This document shows positions 6,668 to 9,700 of a stretch of 9,700 nt of DNA, piece by piece. The position numbers and the translations under genes are program-made. The stretch comes from Vulcanisaeta sp. MG_3 (GTDB lineage Archaea; Thermoproteota; Thermoprotei; Thermoproteales; Thermocladiaceae), in the NCBI GenBank assembly GCA_001516765.1, contig LOCH01000028.1:1-9700 (forward strand). The letters run 5' to 3'. The notes beneath the pieces are model-generated. The model had not been told where the DNA came from. It saw only the letters and a list, made by a program, of their open reading frames with translations, and did not search any database. Each line of letters opens with the position of its first letter. The first letter of the stretch is position 1.

Positions 6668-8089
6668 TTAATCAATATAGTCCTGCGCATTATCGATTCT
6701 GGGGTTTAAATCCATGTTAAATGCCATACCAAATCTCCTCTTTGTTGGAACCTTCAACTTACTCACCGCAGCAATCGCGTACTCGAGGAACTGGCTTTCG
6801 CTAAAGTTTGCATATTCATGGGCGAGCCAGAGTAGTTTATTATAGTGTATTGGGTCCCTGTACATACTCATTAGCATACCTAGGTAATCACCTATGTCGG
6901 TTTTGTCGTAAAATAGCTTTGGGGGTACGCTGTGGTTAAACATGGGCCAGTCATAGTATGGAATCTCCAATGCCATTGGTGCATCATCGCTATGGAATTT
7001 CACGTACGTCATTAGTATCCTCGGGAAGTTTGTGAGCACATTCCTAATCTTGCTAAGTTCGTCCTCGATGCTTATTTCGCCGTAATCATCGACAACCCTC
7101 AACCCGGCACTATCCTCAACCCTATCCCTAATGAACCTTAGTAAATTATCGATTTGTGTTAATGATTTATAGTTGAGGTATGCGTCCATGGCACCAATTA
7201 GGAGTTTCCTGGTTAAACCCCTCCTAATTCCCTGCATCTTGGCCAACTCCTCGAGTAATGTGACGTCGGATATTGATTGGCTTAATAATACCCTTATGCC
7301 CATCCTTATCAAGTCCCTATGCGCGCCATTGTATCCCTTGGCCAGTGATATTAGTTTATTCCTGTAATTCCTAATCCACACGATGCTGTACCAATCAATT
7401 CCCCTATTTAATATATCCAGGAGCCCCTTATCCACATTAACGAAGGGTGCATCATCGAGTATTAACCCCTTTATTGCCTTAAACAGTATGTAGTCCTTGT
7501 ATATCTTGAGTTTGGAGTCCTTGGACACGAAAACCACCTTAACGTTCATTTCCCTAGCCCTCTCAAGCAGGTTGTACAAAGCCTCGAGGGCCTTAACAAC
7601 CTCGGGTATGTAGTATAGGTCGAGGAACCCCTTTGTTAGTATGAGCTCGTGAATTAGGGCTGTGATTTTGGCGTAGAGGGAGCCATCCATAAGTAGGAAC
7701 TCGTACTTACCACCCTCAACAGCCTTGAGCGCGACCTCATCCTCAATGAGCGATAGGAGGACCCACTTAATAACTGGGGTAAATACGGGTACCCAATTAA
7801 CAATGACATCCTTAACAGGTTCCTCACCGACATTATTAACGGCAATAGCCCTGGCAATTATCAAGGCACTACCATCCCTAAGCTCGAGCTCCCTAACACC
7901 ACCGTCAACTGCAACCACCCTAAAACTACCACTGGCATTAATCGGCAATTGCCTCCATAAATCCCTGACATCGCCAGCATCTATTAACCTGCCTAGCATA
8001 TTGTGTATACGATCAACCCTCTCAAGACTATAGTTACTACCAATCTCTGTTAATCTCCTATGATAAATACCATAAAATATATCAACCAC
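6668..8089 (-). CDS. nurA: NurA-domain 5'-3' nuclease
   Basis: 473 residues. NurA works with the HerA translocase (and Mre11-Rad50) to resect DNA ends in archaeal recombinational repair. The active-site pattern is readable: D62 in VVAVDGGVRELEL, E118 in SLIEDEVAL, D135 in FLLMDGSLYA, then Y416 and H424 in DPIHYNKLLWLAHEYANF, followed by the closing EYAIAAVSKL helix. As I recall them, the Sulfolobus residues are D58, E114, D131, Y291 and H299, so the first three match with a constant offset of four and the Tyr-His spacing of eight is kept. The protein is therefore about 120 residues longer in the middle (between D135 and Y416), including FVSKDSKLKIYKDY (about 187-200) and a largely helical charged region. 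The start is GTG 8089; an out-of-frame ATG sits just upstream (8093). No herA, mre11 or rad50 is in the window, and the gene pairs only with an unknown small gene downstream. An active nuclease is likely. Confidence 0.88.
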   Translation of the reverse strand: MVDIFYGIYHRRLTEIGSNYSLERVDRIHNMLGRLIDAGDVRDLWRQLPINASGSFRVVAVDGGVRELELRDGSALIIARAIAVNNVGEEPVKDVIVNWVPVFTPVIKWVLLSLIEDEVALKAVEGGKYEFLLMDGSLYAKITALIHELILTKGFLDLYYIPEVVKALEALYNLLERAREMNVKVVFVSKDSKLKIYKDYILFKAIKGLILDDAPFVNVDKGLLDILNRGIDWYSIVWIRNYRNKLISLAKGYNGAHRDLIRMGIRVLLSQSISDVTLLEELAKMQGIRRGLTRKLLIGAMDAYLNYKSLTQIDNLLRFIRDRVEDSAGLRVVDDYGEISIEDELSKIRNVLTNFPRILMTYVKFHSDDAPMALEIPYYDWPMFNHSVPPKLFYDKTDIGDYLGMLMSMYRDPIHYNKLLWLAHEYANFSESQFLEYAIAAVSKLKVPTKRRFGMAFNMDLNPRIDNAQDYID

Positions 8090-8105
8090 TCATCACTTGG
8101 CGTAT

Positions 8106-8133
8106 CATTTATTATTAACATTTTTGCTTAAAG
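8106..8133 (-). promoter_or_regulatory. Promoter region of nurA
   Basis: Two minus-strand AT boxes precede GTG 8089: CTTTAAGC (8126-8133), which would start RNA near 8103 with a leader of about 14 bases, and TTAATAATAAAT (8107-8118), which would make the message leaderless. AAGTGATGA just before the GTG could serve as a weak GGTGA-like ribosome site if the longer leader is used. Confidence 0.4.
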
Positions 8134-8217
8134 TCGTTAAGTAGGGAGCTCACTGAAAGTTTCAATAAACATTATACAACACAAACCTGCGTTCTTGCTA
8201 GGTATTTCTTATTGAAC

Positions 8218-8235
8218 TATTAGGGATTCCTAATA
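8218..8235. repeat. 18-bp near-perfect dyad, operator- or hairpin-like
   Basis: TATTAGG (8218-8224) pairs perfectly with CCTAATA (8229-8235) around GATT; A-T also pairs inside and G-T is a wobble, so almost the whole 18 bases are symmetric. It lies about 190 bases before the 8423 gene and 130 bases before nurA. It could bind a dimeric regulator or form a short RNA hairpin. Confidence 0.4.
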
Positions 8236-8305
8236 ACCACAATGGTTCCCACAAAATATCCAGACCCCTCAGAATCTCATGCGAGCACTTCGCCATTAAA
8301 CGCAT

Positions 8306-8313
8306 TATTTATA
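8306..8313 (+). promoter_or_regulatory. TATA-like box upstream of a 12-codon open frame
   Basis: TATTTATA is centred about 30 bases before ATG 8340, the same geometry as the real genes here. The frame from 8340 to 8375 encodes MIYMPGRFNFA and then stops. It may be chance, a leader peptide, or the start of a small RNA ahead of the 8423 gene. Confidence 0.25.
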
Positions 8314-8377
8314 GGAAAGACCATTTTGTTCTAAATGCCATGATTTACATGCCTGGCAGGTTTAATTTTGCTTAAGG

Positions 8378-8394
8378 TAAATATTTATTAATAG
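8378..8394 (+). promoter_or_regulatory. TATA box for the membrane-anchored protein gene
   Basis: TAAATATTTATTAATAG is centred near 8386; a start about 26 bases on (near 8412) gives a leader of about 10 bases before ATG 8423. It is one of the most AT-rich boxes in the window. Confidence 0.55.
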
Positions 8395-8422
8395 GGGGGT
8401 TCATGGTTCTTGGTCATCTATT

Positions 8423-9172
8423 ATGAACATGAAGTACGTGATAATCGCCGCGGTGGTCGTGGTCGTTGCGATAATCGGAACCTTCTTTACATGGAACATG
8501 ATTCATAAACCCACTGGACCGAGCTTTAACGAGCTTCTTAACGAGACTAATACTAAGACGTACACTGCGAGTTATTATTACTTCATATACTCGAACATAG
8601 CCGGTCAAGTCACCAACCAGGGCTATGAGTTCGTATATAGCCAGAGGGGGTCTAGTGATAGGTACATAGTTGTTACCACGACGAGCCAACCAATAATGAG
8701 CCTCTACATAGTTACTACCCAATTGAGCAATGGTTCGCTAATTCAGTGTGTGGCTCAACCACTGTACTCTGGTTGTTTTGTGGCGAATCAAACATTCAAT
8801 CTTGTAAACTTGGCATTACCCACCGCCAACTCCTCGAGATTTGAACCTGTGGGCATGCAGAGGATACTTAATTACAGTGCTTATTGTTACGTCTCGAGAA
8901 ACGTCACCGCACTGGGGAACATTGTGCCCGCCGCCATACAGTCAGGCCTTGGCTCCCTCCCGGTGAATGTCACGAGCGAGGTGTGCATGACGCCTGATGG
9001 TATACCGCTATTGTTAAGGCTTAGTGTGTTCACGACTCTCAGTGTCAGTGGTTACTCAGCGCCGTTGAATATAACGCAGGCATTGCTTGCGACCAGTGTG
9101 GAGGATGGAGTTTACCTAAGTAATAACGCTACCCTATTGCTTAGCAAGCTTGGTGTTAATGCAACAGGATAA
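8423..9172 (+). CDS. Membrane-anchored, predicted extracellular sequon-rich protein
   Basis: 249 residues; function not recognised. One N-terminal transmembrane segment (VIIAAVVVVVAIIGTFF, residues about 6-22), preceded by a single lysine, anchors the chain with the rest outside the cell. The outer part (about 28-249) is rich in Ser, Thr, Asn and Tyr and contains ten N-X-S/T sequons, at N40, N103, N122, N136, N150, N160, N182, N216, N235 and N246. It also has four cysteines (C109, C118, C155, C188) that could form two disulfides. This composition is typical of N-glycosylated crenarchaeal surface proteins. There is no class III (pilin) peptidase site, since no K/R-G/A pair precedes the hydrophobic stretch, and no lipobox. 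The N-terminal segment could in principle be cleaved, but no clear Ala-X-Ala site is visible. ATG 8423 fits the TATA box; ATG 8429 is possible. A thioredoxin-fold gene follows 55 bases downstream and may be related to its disulfides. Confidence 0.78.
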   Translation: MNMKYVIIAAVVVVVAIIGTFFTWNMIHKPTGPSFNELLNETNTKTYTASYYYFIYSNIAGQVTNQGYEFVYSQRGSSDRYIVVTTTSQPIMSLYIVTTQLSNGSLIQCVAQPLYSGCFVANQTFNLVNLALPTANSSRFEPVGMQRILNYSAYCYVSRNVTALGNIVPAAIQSGLGSLPVNVTSEVCMTPDGIPLLLRLSVFTTLSVSGYSAPLNITQALLATSVEDGVYLSNNATLLLSKLGVNATG

Positions 9173-9195
9173 TAAACAGTGAACGCCAGCAATTA

Positions 9196-9204
9196 CTTTA
9201 AAAG
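9196..9204 (+). promoter_or_regulatory. TATA box for the thioredoxin-fold gene
   Basis: CTTTAAAAG is centred about 28 bases before GTG 9228, so transcription would begin essentially at the start codon. This supports GTG 9228 as the start and suggests the gene is transcribed apart from the upstream membrane-protein gene. Confidence 0.55.
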
Positions 9205-9227
9205 CAGTATCAATAAAACGCTGTTGC

Positions 9228-9700
9228 GTGAGTTCGTTAAACGTGGAGGTGTTTATACACCCAACATGCTCCACCTGCCACACACTACTTAAGTTACTAA
9301 AGCAATGGGGTTATTTGGATCGTGTTAAGGTCATTGATACGTCCGTAGATCCATACATAGCGGTTGAAAGGGGTGTTAGGTCTGTACCGAGTGTGTTTAT
9401 TAATGGGGAGTTGATCTTTGCAGGTATTGTTGATTTCAAGAAGCTAAAGACGATGCTTGATGGTGAATTCTCAGGTAATTCCCTGGACGTGAGTATTGAG
9501 GAGGTTGAGGAGAGGTTCTTTAGAGGCGTTCTCGACAGCGTCGCTACGGCATTGTGGTTATTCGTAAATGAGGATTGTGACGCATTCCTTAGAGATAAGG
9601 ACTTCGTTATGGCTATAACAAACATATCCGCGCTTAGTAATAGGGATGGGATTTATGAAAACTTGCGCAGACACCTGGGCGATATTAACAGGTGCAGGGA
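9228..9700 (+). CDS. Thioredoxin/glutaredoxin-fold protein with C-terminal extension (cut by right edge)
   Basis: 157 codons are visible from GTG 9228, with no stop before the window ends. Residues 5-80 look like a small thioredoxin fold: strand NVEVFIH, active site C14-S-T-C17 in HPTCSTCHTLLKLLKQWG, strand RVKVIDT, then GVRSVPSVFINGELIFAG with the cis-proline P54, and a final helix DFKKLKTML. Such CXXC proteins exchange thiols and disulfides in the cytoplasm. From about residue 85 a separate acidic, helical region begins (SLDVSIEEVEERFFRGVLDS, then LWLFVNEDCDAFLRDKDFVM) with further cysteines at C115 and C155; I do not recognise this part. Glutaredoxin-like proteins are usually 80-110 residues, so this is a fusion or an elongated family member. 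The start is fixed by the leaderless TATA spacing, and a stop lies 16 codons upstream in frame (9180-9182). Confidence 0.75.
   Translation, partial: MSSLNVEVFIHPTCSTCHTLLKLLKQWGYLDRVKVIDTSVDPYIAVERGVRSVPSVFINGELIFAGIVDFKKLKTMLDGEFSGNSLDVSIEEVEERFFRGVLDSVATALWLFVNEDCDAFLRDKDFVMAITNISALSNRDGIYENLRRHLGDINRCR

Larger units (their letters stand above)
8090..8422. other. 333-base intergenic region between divergent nurA and the membrane protein gene
   Basis: This is the longest gene-free stretch in the window. It holds the nurA promoter at the left, an 18-bp near-perfect dyad at 8218-8235, a TATA-like box at 8306-8313 followed by a 12-codon open frame, and the TATA box of the 8423 gene at the right. 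I see no tRNA, no CRISPR repeat series, no insertion-sequence end and no open frame with protein-like content. It is longer than any other gap here (the others are 114 bases or less), so it may hold regulatory sites or a small RNA. Confidence 0.6.

Noticed and set aside
3546..8089. A defence or repair island made of the Cas4-like nuclease and NurA
   Set aside because: They are about 2.4 kb apart on opposite strands with moeA and unknown genes between, each with its own promoter. No CRISPR, toxin, restriction or integrase gene supports a joint system.
8090..8096. C/D box small RNA from a GTGATGA C-box match on the minus strand
   Set aside because: No D box (CTGA) or D'/C' pair lies at the right distance downstream, and the sequence runs into the nurA coding region.
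8150..8180. CRISPR-repeat remnant suggested by TGAAAGTTTCAATAAAC
   Set aside because: The ATTGAAAG-like end resembles crenarchaeal repeats, but there is only one copy, no spacing pattern and no leader.
8423..8500. Archaeal type IV pilin or lipoprotein reading of the 8423 gene
   Set aside because: No charged residue plus glycine/alanine cleavage site precedes the hydrophobic stretch, and there is no cysteine lipobox after it.
8414..8722. Minus-strand 102-codon open frame opposite the membrane protein gene
   Set aside because: It overlaps a gene with a clear transmembrane segment, sequons and promoter; the antisense translation has no supporting motif.
9161..9227. 7-bp inverted repeat GCAACAG/CTGTTGC flanking the gap before the thioredoxin-fold gene
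   Set aside because: Short arms 53 bases apart, one inside coding sequence; expected by chance at this length.

Overview
The window reads as the chromosome of a hyperthermophilic crenarchaeon, most likely a Thermoproteales member of the Vulcanisaeta/Caldivirga type. The reasons are an archaeal protein set (NurA nuclease, Cas4-type iron-sulfur nuclease, archaeal MoeA, HypE-like AIR-synthase protein), heavy use of AGG and ATA codons, several GTG starts, and TATA boxes placed about 25-35 bases before most start codons, as expected for leaderless or nearly leaderless transcripts. The genus is an inference from overall feel; I could not search a database.

Layout. On the minus strand, 1-653 holds the N-terminal part of a LutB-type LUD-domain protein that runs off the left edge. 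Upstream of it on the same strand is a HypE-like AIR-synthase-related protein (701-1705). From a divergent promoter region (1706-1819) the plus strand carries threonine dehydratase (1820-3058), RidA enamine/imine deaminase (3091-3474) and a Cas4-like nuclease (3546-4250). The nuclease meets, stop codon to stop codon, an unrecognised 153-residue protein on the minus strand (4251-4712). That gene shares an AT-rich divergent promoter region with moeA (4793-6061, plus). moeA converges on a second unrecognised 153-residue protein (6125-6586, minus), with an inverted repeat between them. Upstream of that protein on the minus strand is nurA (6668-8089). A 333-base stretch with no convincing gene follows (8090-8422). 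Then come a membrane-anchored, sequon-rich surface protein (8423-9172) and a thioredoxin-fold protein cut by the right edge (9228-9700).

How the genes work together. The clearest functional pair is threonine dehydratase plus RidA: the first releases 2-aminocrotonate/2-iminobutyrate (2-aminoacrylate from serine), and the second hydrolyses it to the 2-keto acid. MoeA inserts molybdenum or tungsten into the pyranopterin cofactor. NurA and the Cas4-like protein are both DNA nucleases, but they lie on opposite strands with unrelated genes between them, so I do not group them as one system. No CRISPR array, insertion sequence, tRNA or rRNA was seen. Most of the window looks like ordinary core chromosome. 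The most informative oddities are the HypE-like protein without a C-terminal cysteine, the stand-alone Cas4, the long NurA, and the two uncharacterised 153-residue proteins.
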